Positions 38,301 through 53,500 of a stretch of DNA of 64,000 nucleotides are shown piece after piece; positions within the stretch are counted from its first letter, which is position 1; each line of letters opens with the position of its first letter. Source of the DNA: Tetrahymena thermophila SB210. Its lineage: Eukaryota > Ciliophora > Oligohymenophorea > Hymenostomatida > Tetrahymenidae. A program made the position numbers and the translations under genes. The stretch lies in assembly GCF_000189635.1 (NCBI RefSeq), contig NW_002476539.1, positions 4,236-68,235 of the forward strand, in the 5' to 3' direction. Below the pieces are notes generated by a model that did not search any database, was not told where the DNA came from, and saw only the letters and a list, made by a program, of their open reading frames with translations.

Positions 38301-41300
38301 TTTAAACTTAAAACGAACTTTACATATTATAAATTTTTATTAAAAAAAAGAGCTATTTGTCAAATAAAAGCCAAAGTATTCTATTTGATTTGGAGACAAA
38401 AAAACTGAAAAACATTTATTTTGAAATTAAAAATGAAATTAAATATAAAAATAATATAATAGCTTACTCAATAGGTTCATATTTAAGTATAAATTTGGTT
38501 TCGTTTAGTTTGAATAAGTTGTAAGAAAAATTATTTGGGGACCAATATCAATTTAATTAGAACTTATAAACTAATTTTATGTATAAAAATTGGACATTAA
38601 ATAATAATAAAATTTCTATTTTTGAATTAGAATAAGGAATCTTCAAAACATTTTAAGGTACTTCTGAAATAAATAAAAAATTTAAGTTTATTAATAATTA
38701 TCATAATAGGTACAATTATAAATGTAACTGATATCAATGGAAATCTATAAACCTTCAGTAATTTATTGTATCTTAAAGAATATGACTCAATTGTGTAGGA
38801 ATTACCTTTAGTATCAGATATTTTATAAGATTATCGGACTTACTTTGTTTAAAATTAAAGTAATATCACCCAAGTTTATAAATTTAATAGTTCAAGCATC
38901 ATGCTTTAATTAATTTAAGGTGATTAAGAGAGATATTTTTTGATTAGAGATGAAGTTGGTTACTCATATTTAGATTATATTTCAAATTATAAATTTTTCA
39001 TAGACTCTAACCTTAACTTAGATAGATATTATGGATTTGTTTGGAGAGATGCCAAACAGTAAAAATATTTAGTATTTGAAAGCTCACAGAAAATAGCTAT
39101 TTACGACTTTAATGGAAATTTAATAAAATCATCCGATGAAATAAAGCAAGATGGAGGTTGTTTTTAATATGTAGGTTAATATTATCAATATATGATTTTT
39201 TTTATTTCTTATATTAACACAACCATCTATAAAGTAGATTTAAACAGCTTTAATTTAACAAATTAATCATTATACTCTTAATTAGTTTACAGATAGAGTA
39301 TTTTTAATATTTACCAATTAAATATAGATGATAATATAGGAATTTTTACTGACTACAAATCAGTTAATATAGTAGATCTATTAAATTTTAATGCTCTATT
39401 TTCATGTAACTTTACTAATGCATAATTTACTAAACCTTTAACATGGCTTGGAAGAGATTAACAACTAAAAGTAATTTAAATTTTGTTTTTCAAGTATTAA
39501 AATAAATTCAAAATATTTTTTTTTCTAATTTATTTTAAATAAAATTTTCAATAAAATATTTTTTTTTAATTTAGAAAAATTACATTAATAATTTTTTTTA
39601 AATAAAAGATTGAGATTCTTTATAATTTTTACTAAATAGTGTTTGTCAACTATTAATAACAATCTTGCAATATTTTTAATTTACCTGTATAATAGTATAA
39701 ACCAACATTATTTATGGATTCAGATCATAAATTGTTGATTATAGAGTATGAATACTAATCAAATATTTTAATTTTCTAATATCCAAGTATGACTATTTAA
39801 TATAATTTCAATAGATAAGGTTCTGTAGATAACTTCCTAAATTTTAAAACTATTTAAATGTATTATAGTAAAAGTTTGTCTAATTTTTATTATACTTTTA
39901 ATGATCAATTATCTGACAATACTTCCTTACTCTAAAAAATAAAAATGATTGATATAAGCCAAGTAAATTACATACATGAATTTAAAAATAAATTGAGCTT
40001 CTACACAATAGATAATGAAAATTTGTATATCATAAATCAAAACATTAAAACTTTAAATGTTATCAGTTTACAAAATCATTAAATAGTGAATTATTAAAAA
40101 CTAAGAAGTAGTGCTAAAATTGATGATGTAGATATATTTTAGTTGGCTTCAATAAATAATAACTAACTAATAGCCATAAGCTATGACATTTATTATATAA
40201 TTGAAAAAAGTAATTTACTAATAGGATAAACTTAATAAATGTAAAATAATTAAATTATATTAACATATAATAGTTAATATGTATTCACAGTAAAATTAAA
40301 TGATTAAAATATCTATGAATTAAATATTTTCAACTCTAAGACTTTAGCCTTTTAAACCATATTAAGTTTAAATATTCAAGGACCTGATTATATAGAAGCA
40401 AAAGTAATCGAAATAAACCCTTAATTTATTGGATTTAGAATAGATTCTTTACAAGACATAGGTTAGTAATACCTTTTGTTTGATTTAATAAACTTGGAAA
40501 TTATTAGTCAGATATCAATGAATGGGATCGTAAATATTTTATTTATTTCTAATATAGAAAATATTAAAAATCTTTTTTTATAGAAAAGTTTAATTTCCTG
40601 TTACAACGATGATTCAGTTTTAGTAATAGTAAGATCTGTTAACCAAAATTATTAAATAGAAGTTTTTAAGATAGTATATGTTAATACAAATTATTAGATA
40701 TATACTATATAGAAAATTGTCTGCACTTAATCTTGCTTTGTTGATTCTTTATTTTAAGAAAATAACTAATATTTTATCATTCTTAATAGTGGAGAATCGC
40801 TTTCCTATTTATTTAATTTATCATAGATTTAGTAGTTCAATACGTAAAGCATTGATCCTTTAAAGTAATGGGTGAGACCTTGCTAAAATAGCAAAGTGGT
40901 TCTTGATAATTAGTACATATACATGATGTGTCCCTTTAAATCTAATATTTATAGCCTAATTTCTTTAAGATATATAAATGAAATCAAATCAAATGCATTT
41001 ACAGACTCTCAAATAGATAGCATTCATAATTTTGATAAAAACTTTTTTTTAGTTTTGTATAACAATAAAATAGAGCTGTATGAAATACAAAAATTTTATA
41101 AAAAGCTTATTAAAACTATTGATTAGATTATTAATCCAATATTAATATCTCCACCTAAATCTGTCATAAATATATCAGACAACTAAACTCGCTAAATTAG
41201 CTTACAAATACTTTCAGATTATATGATCTTTAAGTATTCGATTACATACACCTCGTTTTAATTTATGCCGAAACATTATAAAATACAATCTATAGATTTT

Positions 41301-44300
41301 GTTTAGATAGTAATTAACTAAATCGAGGATTTTCAATAAGTAATTTATTAAATTAAATTCATCTATAATCAATAATTATTTAAATAATTTAATAGATTTG
41401 TGCTATTTAAACAGAATAAAATGGTTAAAATTTGAGGTACTAGCTTTTCTTCAATACATCAAAGATACTGTAAATAAATTTTTTGATTTATTTTTTTATA
41501 AACTTGAAACATTAATTAATTATTTTATTTTTTTTATAATAATCTTAAATTTATTTTTTTATTTTAAAACAATAGAAACCCATTCCCAATATGCAATAAT
41601 AATTTTTTTAGCAGGAATAATGTGATAGAATATACTTCATCCGTAGACAATTTTAATTAACCTAAATATACTATATATATTCAGGATAACCGTTTTATTA
41701 AATCATACTTCTAATAAATCCTTTTCTCAAATGTTTTCATACAATTTTAAAAGGTCAGCTCTCTAAATCTAATATCTAAAAGCGCTGCATTAAAACTCTT
41801 ATAGTTTTAAAATGTGAGCTTTTAGTCTGATTCACAGTAAATCATAGTTACTTTGAGCTAAATAGATACTTTGATTTTTAGTAACATATAAATTAATGAC
41901 TAAATATTTAATTAACAATTTATTTTACAAAACATAAATACTTTAATTTTTTAGAATTTCAAGTTGTAAAATATTAAAAGATTAACGAATTTAGAGATGT
42001 TTTTATTTAAAGATGTAAAGAAAATCATAGTTTAATCCTTTTCAATAATTGATAGCCAAATTAGCTCTACTATTTTTAATGTTAGCTACTCTTAAAACTA
42101 ACAATCATAATAAACTAGTATAGTTGTCAATAATTTAAATATCAGAAATTCTAATTTTATCAAAGATATTTTTTTGTTAAATTCGTTAAATTCAATTTTA
42201 TTTTAAACTTTAAATGTTTATTCAGATGATATTAACAAGTCTTAAGTGATTGTTATTAATTGCTAATAAATATGGGATTAGGTTACCATAGATTAAGTAA
42301 AAATTATCAATTACCCAAATTTGAGTATTATAAGTAGTAGTAATAACTAATTAAGCTATTTAAATGGTTAAAATTATAACTAATTTATTTTATAATCTGT
42401 GATTTAAAATATATAAATAAACAGTTATAACTGCTTACAGCCTTTGATTTATTTAGACACTCACTAAAAAGTGAGTCTTTTTAATATATAAGTAGATTTA
42501 ATAAGTGTTGAGCCTTAGACAAATATAATCTAAATTTTGTTAGCAAATTAAGTCTTATTTAACTAATTAGTTTTCAATTTTGAAGAGAGACAATTAAGTG
42601 AAAATACATTCAGAATGGTTTAACAAAAAACTCCACTTTATATTATTTAATTTTAAGGTACTAAACAAGTTATTATAGATAGCTTGATAATTCATAACTC
42701 CAAATAAATCGGAGTGCTTCAAGCTACTTCTTTATAATAAGACTATGTCATTTGGGAAAATTTATAAATTATTTTAGATAAAATAACTCTCAAGAACTCA
42801 AATTAAGTTGATACACCCTATCTATTTAATATAGAGTGCCTGAATGTTACTTTGATTAACAATTATATATCTAACATAAATGTTTTGAATGATATTTATA
42901 ATATACAGTCATCTAATATGATAGAAGTTGATAGCTCTATCTTTTAAAATATTTAAATAGGAAAATCTTCAGTCATTCATATAATCAATAATTCAAATAG
43001 AAATAAAAACATTTTATTTTACAATACAAGTTTTATTGGTGTTAACTCAATACAAACTACTTCTTCGATAAAGGTTGAAAGTTTATATAATTCAGCTTAG
43101 AAAGTTTAAGGATTGTTGAATATAACAAATTGTACATTTGAAAGTAATATTAATAATGGATAAAAGAATATTGATTATTTTATTTAGAGCAGTTTTGGAG
43201 GATCTATTTATGTAAATAACTTTGAATAAGTTTTAATAAATGATTCTGTATTCAATAATAATACATGCTTTACTAGTGGAGGAGCTATTTTATTCTATTC
43301 TATAGATAAAATTTCAATTAATAATTCTAATTTTATTAATTGCAAATCGCTATATTCTTCTGGAGGAGCTATTTTTATAGACAACACGAATAATTAATAT
43401 TTATCATCAGAATATAATTGCATACTGAATAGGAATAGATTTCATGAAAATAGTGCAATCTAAGAAAAAGGAGGAGCTCTTTTTATAAAAAAAACTAACC
43501 TCGTATTGTAAATGAATACTATTTTAAATAACTTAGCTGTTATAGGTGGAGCTATTTATATAGATCCAAAATACACTTCAGAAATCAAAAAATCATATAA
43601 CACATTTACTAATAATTAAGGTATAAAATTTATTTATTTATATTTATTATTTATGCTTATTTTAAATAGGCTTGCTTTATGGTAACAACATTGGGTAAGA
43701 CCCTTTAGACATTAAGTTTGTAGATAAAAGTGGAATCCCTTTAAATCAAAATCTATTTGTTTTAGATTAATTTTAAAGTGGAAACTACACAAAAAAAGGA
43801 GTTTATTTACAGTTTTTTGATAAAGAAAACAAAATTTTTAAATTCTAAGATATTAGAAATGAAACATTATCTGAGAATATTCAGTTAGAGCTCAAAAATT
43901 ATACTTTAGAGGTTTCTAGTTTAGATTCGAAAGACAATATATCTATTTTAAATGGTACTTTATTAGAACTGGAGTAAAGTGAGATAGATTTATTTAAACT
44001 CAATATCACAGCTGCTTATAAAAATTAGAATACATCTATTCTCACAATTAAAGCTCCTTAATTTTAAAATATAAGCATACAATTTAAAATTGAGTTTAGA
44101 AGCTGCTAAATTGGTGAAATTAAAATCACAAGAAACTCTTATGTTATGTAAAAAATTTAATTTAGGGGATCATAATAAATTTTTTGATTTTTCCTCATAA
44201 TTTTTATTTTTAAGAATAAATATCTCAAATGATTTTTTCTGACTGTTTTCAGAAATTAAATAATATTTTATTATAGGTTCTTCAAAATCTAATTTAGTCA

Positions 44301-46253
44301 TAATAAATTAAATCTTACAAAATTTTTTATAAAAGTCTACTTATTAAATTTATACAAAGTTTAAACTATATATCTAATACTACTGCTAACTTTAAATTAC
44401 ATATTATAGGTGTGAAGAATGTGGACCTACAACTTATTCTTTGGTTGATCCTGATACGTAATAAGGTTAAGTTTAATGTAAATTGTGCCCAGAAGAAGCT
44501 CTAGCCTAATATTGTTATGGTAGCCATCTTAAACTAAGAGATGGATTTTGGAGAAGTTCTGTTTTATCAGATAATATTTACACATGTAAATCTGATGGCT
44601 GTAGTGAAACTAAATAAAATATAAATTTTTGCTTACAAGGGTATACAGGTCCTTTATGCGAGAGTTGCGATAATACAGGTAATATTTGGCAAATGTAATA
44701 TGGAAAAAAAGAGGATAAGTGCTTGATTTGTTCTGACATAAATTCTGTTTTTTATAACCTTGCAATTATTTTATTCGTATACTTTTTTTATGCTTAGATG
44801 AGTATAAAATCATAAATTACAAGCAAATAGAGAGTAATTCGTTTAAAGTATTTATGTAAATTAAGGATGGTTTACCTAAATAAATCTATTGAGTCTAGTA
44901 AAGATAGCTCTATTTTAGTTAAAATATTTTTAAGTTATATATAAATATTCTCTTCTTGTGTTACAGTGTTTTCAAATTCAATTAGTGAATTATAGACTGT
45001 TTTGAATGTAGGAGGAGATCCTTCACAAGTCACTGCTAAGAGTTATGATTGTATTACTAAAATGTCTTAATATTATCCAGTGTGGTTAAATAGATTAATT
45101 TTTTAGTTATTACAAATTTTTTGGATATTACTTGGAATTTTAATGATTTAAAAAATAATAGCAAAAAGAAAGAAAAGAAAATTTTACAGTTAAATTTATT
45201 GTATTTTCATTTACCTCTTTTTCTTTCCTTCTTTATCAAAAATGCTAATATCTTTGATCCTTTGCTAAAAGATTGAGGGAAAATTATATCTTTTAAATGA
45301 TTACTAATAGGAATGCTTTACTAAAGTACATTTAGTGTATAGCTTTTGCATTATATATCCAATTACTATTTGTTGGGCTTTTGTGATACCTTTTTTCCTC
45401 TATAAAAAAATGTCCCAGCATTAAAAGTAAAAATAAACTCAAAAAATTAACTACATTCTTTCATATTATTTTGTACAGTAGGGTTATAAGTCAAAATATT
45501 TTTATTGGGAAATAGTTAGAATGCTTTACAAGCTTACAATTATGGTATTGATTAATATTTTGAGTTAAGAAATTAGAAGTTTACTAATAGCTTTAGTTTG
45601 CCTATTTTACTATATATTAGTCTAAAGCAAGTAGCCTTTTCATTCAATAGTTTATATAAATATAGAAAAAAAGCTTACTCTTATTTTAGTCTACTCTTTA
45701 GTTTTGCAAGATTGTGCATTAATAAACGGTTATGGAAAAGAATTTTATTATTTAGCAATAACAGTTATACTATTAATTAATCTTTATGGCTTGCTAATTG
45801 TCTCTAAACTATATTTAGAAATACAAAGAGCTAACTTAAGCAGATTTTAAAACAATACAATAATCAAGAAAATTTTTGAATTAAAATTTTTCAAAAAATT
45901 TAAACCCTCTTTTGTGAATTTGCTTAGAATAAGTAGTCTTTGGAAACTGATTCATCAAAAATTAATAAAAGATAAAAAATAAATATGTAGTAATACCATA
46001 ATATAAAGTATAAAAATTGAAGAAAATTTAAAATCTCAGTAACCAATTAAAGTTTAAAGCTGCGTTTCATCTGATTTAAATACAGTAAGGACTTAGGGTG
46101 TTCTTTTAACTATATAGTAAGCATTAGAAAATAATTTAGAATCACAATAAATTGGTGAAGACTAGGTAAAATATTTTAAAATTTAAAATAATTAATATTA
46201 TATTAAATAAAAAGGTAATTCGATTCCCATCTTCATCATTTAGTTTTAGTTGA
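35369..46253 (+). CDS. Gene 5: giant Cys-rich / beta-helix / 7-TM membrane protein (about 3218 aa)
   Basis: The ATG starts a signal peptide (MKYKLLVLFLSLINSLF). Introns: 35561-35606, 35991-36137, 36717-36783, 36866-36930, 38160-38350, 38658-38709, 39471-39608, 41340-41395, 41470-41575, 43621-43669, 44148-44409 and 46166-46214. Exons sum to 3219 codons with TGA. Domains: Cys-rich CDKC, CLIC, CQKCKDG, then CPIPNCLQC and CIGCKK (about 25-180); beta-rich propeller-like region (190-1750); beta-helix with GGSIYVN, GGAILFY, GGAIFID, GGALFIK, GGAIYID (1790-2460); FQSGNYTKKG; CEECGPTTYSLVDP and following cysteines to about 2730; about seven membrane spans (2736-3088); RISSLWK (about 3127). It differs enough from genes 2 and 4 to be an older paralog, yet shares intron sites and phases. 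The last 13-codon exon is the least certain; without that splice the frame ends a little further on. Broken relative at 21030-22440. Confidence 0.82.
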
Positions 46254-47505
46254 ATTAAAGAGGCTCTTAGAAATAATAGCCCCTAATATTTCATAAATTT
46301 AATCTTATCCATTAGGTTTTGTGATAGAATCAAATCTGAAGAATTAACTGGCAATATAATTTTAAGAACAAACTAATAGAAGAATATATATTTATATAGC
46401 TAATAAAAGTATTATAGGAATGATTACTTAGATAGATTTATATAAAATATTTAAAGCTTTTCCTATCAATAAGCCAAATAAAAAGTGAAAAAATTCACAA
46501 TAATCACACCTATTTGATAAAATAAATTTTTTCATAAAAAATCAGTATGTTCTTTGTATATTAACTATATAAAAATATCAGCAAAATTAAATTAATTAAT
46601 GGTTTAAGCCTTAATATTTAAATATAATTAAATTATTTTACTTTTTTGTATGGATTTAATTCAGTATGTCACCAGATTTATCTACTTTTAATTATTTTGA
46701 TTTGTAAATATTTTAAATTGTCCAACAATTATTCTTTAATTAACAAAACACTTCAATAATATTAAAATTAAAGTACTTAAAGAGATATTTTAAAGATTAA
46801 TAAAAAAGGTAATTATATTTTCTTCCATATTTTGCTTAATTCTCATAAAATTTTAAATGATTATTAATTAATTAATTTTATGATATTTGATCCAAAATAT
46901 AAAATAATTAATCTGATAATTAAACAGTTGAGTAAAATTAAATATATCTGACCAAAATATCTAGCTAAGTTATTTTTATCAAAATAGATTTAATTTATTA
47001 TATTATTAAATTTTATTGTATTACCCTGTATTTATTAATTCATTAAATAATAATATAAAAAAAATTAATTTTTCAAATTTTAATTTTATTTAGATGATTA
47101 CATCAATAAAATAATATAATTAATATGAAAAAAGATAAAAGAAATAAGTCTATTATAAAATAAATATTTTATTAATTTTACAAATTTTCAAATCTAAATA
47201 CACTAAAGTAAAATAAATAATGTAATGTTTTTAATAATTCTATAAGGTCAAATCAGATTTAAAAGATGTATGTAAAAACATGGTGTGATTTGATTTGATT
47301 GGTTCTATAAATCTAGCATTATTTTTAAAAATTAAAATTATCTTTTTTAAATTGGATCCAGCAAAATTTATTTGTATTACATAAACTATTTATAAAAAAA
47401 AAATTGTATATAATCAGTACATATGTTTATCAAATAATTTACTTAATATACTTAAAAAGTAATTCAAATAAATAGATTTATTAAAATAAAAATTTTCTAG
47501 TGAAA
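46254..47505. other. Intergenic, gene 5 to gene 6
   Basis: About 1.25 kb of AT-rich sequence. I see no coding frame with family similarity and no RNA gene. It should contain the 3' end signals of gene 5 and the promoter of gene 6. Confidence 0.55.
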
Positions 47506-50500
47506 ATGAATATAAAGGCAATAAATATAGCTATCATTTGGTTAAATCTTACAGTTTAAGTAGTATTTAACTAAGTTTTTAAAGATATAGGTACTAGTTG
47601 TTAGTTTACAGGATATTTTTATGATTCTTCCACTGGAAAATGTGATTCTTGCATCTAGAATTGCTATAGCTGTATAAATAAAAATGAATGTATTCAATGT
47701 TCCTTCTAATATTATTTGGTAATCAAATTATTATTTGCATAATAGCAAAATTAAAAATATATAATTAATAAGGATGCAAATAAGAATTGCTAAAGCTAAT
47801 GTCCTTAAGGATACTATCCAGATCAAGTAGATTTAACTTGCTTAAAGTGTCCAGATATTAATTGCTTAGATTGTGATAATTATGGATAATGTAAGAAATG
47901 TCAAGAAAACTACTAGCTTTCAGAAAATAAACAATGTTTGATTGATTTATGCTTATAAAATGAAGGGGTTTATAATACTTAAAAAGGATATTGCAGCTTA
48001 GATTGTGCTTTAGAAAATTAAATTTAGTAAATAAATTGCAAGTAGAACTTTGAAGAAGATCATGATTAAATAAATGATATTGACATTAGCTCATACTCAA
48101 GCCTAAGCAATGCAAATTTTATTTAAATACACAAATATAAAAAATATAATACATCTTATGTAAATTTTTTTAAATATCAATATATTAATTGACTGAAGAA
48201 AATTAAAAGATCATAGGTATAACATAGAATGAAGTAAAATTTTATGAGTCTCAATCTTTTAGATTCGTTAAAAGCTTTGATATGAAAAGCTATATTCAAT
48301 AATCTGAATTATATCAAGATAGCTTAATAATTTAAAATAAAACAATTTTCATAAACATTAATCCATAAAATACTATTTTTGCTTTAAATTTGAATGACTT
48401 CTAACTAACTCAAATAGAGACTTTAACAACAATAAATTAATTTTATATTAATTAAGATCTATTGTACTACTTTGGTTCTAGTTCATATACTTAAATTAAT
48501 CTAATAACAAAAGAGAAGTAGGCTCAATAAATGGTTTAATAGTTAGTGTCCTACTTCTGTATAGAAAGTTTAGATATGATTGTTTCCTTTTAAAAAAATA
48601 TCAGGGTGTTTTACTTTACAGTATATAAGAATTAAAAGTTTAAAATAGTGAAATTTTCAAATATGTAAATTTAAAAAGTACAGTTTATTCATAAATGGAA
48701 TGTAGTTGTTTTTACTTCTAAAAATTATGATGCTTTTATTTTACAAAAAATTTAATTTATTGAAAATTAAGACAAAGACATAGACTACGACATTTCAATA
48801 GTAACTCTTTAAATTTTACTTTATTTCAAAGAAAATTAAGTATGTATTTGCTTAAATTACTAAGAAAATAAAAATTAAATTTTTAATTAATATTTATTTA
48901 TTAAGATTGCTCATAAAATTATAATTTTTATTAGTTAGGTTAAATTTATTGCAATACCTAAAAATCTAATTTAGTTCTAGGCAATTAGGAAGGACTTGTA
49001 TTTATCTAGGATACAAATAGTAAATAATTTATAAATTTTGAACAATAATTTTATTAAAATAAATCAATTCAATATAGGTACAAATTTATAAGTTTATAAA
49101 GATTTCGTCTTGATATAGCAAGTAGTTGATAAAAAATTTTAAGTCATGGAATAAGAAAATGCTTTTATAGTTATAATTAATGATTAATTGGTGATTTATA
49201 AATGGGAGAGTGATAACTTTTAGGTTTCTTAAGGATATAATCCTTTTTTTACTATCAGAGATTCTTCTATTTTTTACAAGGAAAATTTAATTTTTTTATA
49301 AATGAAAGGAGAAGTTGAAATTTTAGACACGTCTCAGACTACTTAGTATAGTTATTTGTAAAGTTTTAGTAATAGTTTTGATAGTTATGCTTCTTTTGGG
49401 AATATTATAAATATTTTAATCTATAAAAGCACTATTTTCCTTGTATTTGAATAATAGATAGTTGTCTTTGATATTAGCTAGGTACATTTAAAAACTGTGC
49501 TTAAGTAACAAAGCATTTAATAAATAAAACAAGCATTTATTTCCTAAAATTATCTAATTTTGATAAAATAAAGTGAACTTTTAAAAATAAATATAGATGA
49601 TTTTAGCTTTTAAAGCAGAGAAATTAGTTCTTTAGGTATCAATTATATTTTATTAGATCAATTTGGGTATTTGATAATTGAAGATTTAAATGAAGAAGAT
49701 AAGTATTATTGTAAATTTGAAATAAATGTGAAAGACATGTAATAAGTATTTGTCTTAGAAACTAGTTTCAATCAAATAACTTATGTCGATTAAGTAATAT
49801 AAATTTAGTTATCTAATTCTACTTATCTGTTTAAAGACTTAGAAGGTAATTAATACACCTAATTTTTAGATTAAATCATTCCAACTATATTGGTGTGTCG
49901 TAATCAAAAAGTGATTCTTATTGATTATGATTCAAGAAGTTTTACTTTGTTTGACTTAAAAACAAATTCTTCTAATATATTCTACACTACTTCTATAACA
50001 TCCAAACATTTTGATTATTTTTATGACTCATATTTGAATATTATTATAATCACAGAAACTGAAGTAAATGATAACCCAAAAATTTAATATTTTACCCTTG
50101 ATTAAAATGTTTAAATTCATTAAACAAACATCAAATCTTTTTTAAAAGTGGTACTAAATTACATTTACAATTTCAAGGATAATACATTATATCTTTTAGA
50201 TGTAAAAAATTAAGAGTATGAATATTAGTTGTACTAAATTTAAATTAATACAATCTTAAATGTTGTAGCATTTGAAAATTCTGATAAATATCTCCTATTG
50301 TAATCTGTAAATGTAAGAATAATTTATTTTTTTTTAATTTTATTTTACTAGAAAAAATATATTTTATTGAAATTTATTAATTGTTGTTAATATTCTCTTA
50401 TCTTATTTCTTTTCATATTATAGCTAAATACATATTTTTTTTATAGCATGAAATGAATATTTATTGTAGATTTTGATTAATAATATTATTAATTTTAAAT

Positions 50501-53500
50501 TAATTGAATTTTTTAAAATTAGAAAATTTTATTTAATTATTACTCTAGTTTAAATAATTTAAAAGGAAATAAATGAGATTTTATAGTATATTATAAATGA
50601 TAATTATTTTATTTTTAAAAAAAGGGAGACTAATTTTCTATATTTGATTTGATATCAAAATCTCATATAACTATTAATTCATATATGAAAAATATAAGAT
50701 AGATATATGATGGAATTTTTTTATTCTATGATGGGTTACAAAATAAAGTCAATAAAATAGATTTAAATTTGAAATCAACTAAACTTCTTTTTGATAGCGA
50801 ATTTAAGTTTTGGGATGACAATAATTAAAATTATAACTTAGCACTTTACTAAAATGAGAGCTTTTTAATTTAGGATTTAGAATTTGGAGAATAGTTTTTA
50901 ATTCCAAGTAAGAATTAAAAATTTTTTAAAAATTTATATTTACAATAATTTAAAATTATAAAATAGATATTTATTTATCTGATACTTCAAAGATAAGCAA
51001 TCAATCATTTTTAAGGTTTATGAATATTTTTATTGAAGAGAGAGAAAATGATATATTATTTATTGATTTGACTAAGCAAAACAAAACTTTGAGTGTTTAA
51101 GCTGAAGTAACTAGTGTTATAGGAGAAAGAAAGGAGCAATTAATATATACTCTTAATTATGGTTATGCCTAATTTATTATATATAATAAAAAGTTAGAGT
51201 AAATCTTTAATTATAAAGGTGTTGAATTAAATAGCTTTTATTTATAAGTAATTAATGTAAATGAATAATACTGGTATCTTGCCTCAAATTATTTTGGGAT
51301 TTATATCTTTTAATAAAATGGGGATCTATTGATTGAATAACCTGTAAATCATTTAAATAAACTACTATCATACTAAGATATGTTGATATTATTTTCAGAC
51401 TCAAAATTGATTACTTTTTTTTAGATTGATATTAATGAAAGGAAACTTAATATAATCAAAGAAATAGAAAATCCCTCATAAGTATATGATATTTTATTTA
51501 TAAATTAGCAGCTAAAAGTATTTGGCTCAAGAAATAATACTCACTTAGTACTTTACGATTTAAAGAGTGGATAAGTTAGTAATTGTTTTGCCCTAGAATA
51601 AACTTTTGAACCAATTTTTAGTGACTAAATAAATCATGTAAGCCATTATTTACTCTTAGCTTTTATTTTAAATGATTTTTTATTTTAAAGGTAGAATTTT
51701 ATTCCTAGAATTCTCACAAATTAAAAGCTATTGATTATTTAAACGAAAAAATATATAACTTGGAATTACAGTTTGAATAATCTAGTTAAAAAATAGTAGA
51801 TCCTAATTTAGGTATTCTTATTGTTATCGTTGACTAGTAATAGTATGCATACTTAATAAAGTATCCTAATCTATAAGTCATTAAGCTATTCAAACTATGG
51901 TCATCATCCAGCCCAATAATTGGATTTTACTCTTCTATTTATTATAGCAAAATATACACCACTTTGTTTATCCATGAAGAGTATATTTTTTCTTATGATG
52001 TAAGTATGAGCCTTTCGAAATATTAGTAGTAGCTATAACAAAAGAAAAATTATTTTATACCACAAAATAAAAATCTTTTAATACTAAATAAATAAGTAAA
52101 CGCCATTTTTTTGGTAGAAACTAAAACATGGAAAAATTTACATCAAAAAATCTTTGTTGATAAATCAAAAAATATCGAATTATCTGAGTTTTATTTGTAT
52201 TACTTAACACCAAATACTTCTTTACTTTTCAGCTAACTAAAATTTTTGATAATAAATAACTCTGATTTATCTATAATTAGTTATCAAGATATCACTAATT
52301 GTTATAATTTTGTTTTTCTTGAAAATTAGAAAAGACTTTTATATATTTCAAAGGATAATCAACTTTATTATTTCTTAAACAATAAATTTACGTTTTTGGA
52401 AAATATTATCTCCAATCCTAATTTCGATATTAGAAAAGATATAATTGAAGTAACTTCTGATATTGTTTTGATTAAAAATCATAAAAATATCTAAATAGAT
52501 AACATCATATTTTACAATTTATAGTTAAATCAGTCACTAAACTTGATAACTAATGGCATTCACTATGTAAAATTAATTTAGAACTTTATTTAAATATTTT
52601 AATTAAATATTTTTAAATAGGACTAGATAAATGTGCAATTTAAAGAAAATATTCTGGCTTTGCATTCTGAAAATGGTTTGCTGATTTATTATATAGACAA
52701 TAGTAATGGAAAAGGATAAGCTAAAAAACTTTTTACAGTTAATTGTCAGATGAATTGCTTTTTTGAAGCATACATAAGCAGAGGGAACAAAAATTATTTA
52801 TTGATAAATGATTCATCAAGATTTTCTTATATAATAGATTTAAGACAAGAGATAATTAATATTTAAAATACATAAAGTTCTTTTATACACTAAAGAATTA
52901 CAAAGCCGTGCTTATATGATGTTAAATAAAAGTTAGATAAAAATTACTTTTTTATAATTTGCCCATTAAACACTCATATTTACAATTTATAAACTCTTAC
53001 CTTGCACAATTTCCTAATTTCTAATATAAATAATAATGCATAAATAGTTGATATATAATAAATATAAGATAATATTTTCTTAATAATTTATGATATAAAA
53101 ATTGAAATATCGATTATAACATCAAAAAAAATAGAACTTTTGAAGAGTTAGGTTGAATTAATTAATCCTATTATATATCATCAAAGGGTTAAATAGTTAG
53201 GTTAAAACTAGTATTAAATTTTATTAAAAGGAGTTTCAGATGTTAATGGATTTACAATAGCTTGCTATGCAGATTTAAAAAAATCCAAGAGCTCCAGTAT
53301 TGTTTTGGAAGAATCAAAAAAGATTTAAATTTTTTAAGAATCTGAGAATGATGGTTTTAAGGTAAATTAAACAAAAAGCAATTTATAAATAAATAAAGAT
53401 CTTTTTTATATTTAATATAGAATTGCATCATACAATAATCAGAAAAGAGAGACACGAGAAGAATTAAATATTAAATTTTATATAAATCTTCATAAGCCAT

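Noticed and set aside
40678-41625. Short standard-code open frames of 60-77 codons (40678-40863, 40923-41126, 41398-41625 and similar ones elsewhere, including two on the minus strand)
   Set aside because: They are pieces of, or out-of-frame shadows within, the large ciliate-code exons, ended by TAA or TAG that here encode Gln. None has independent support.
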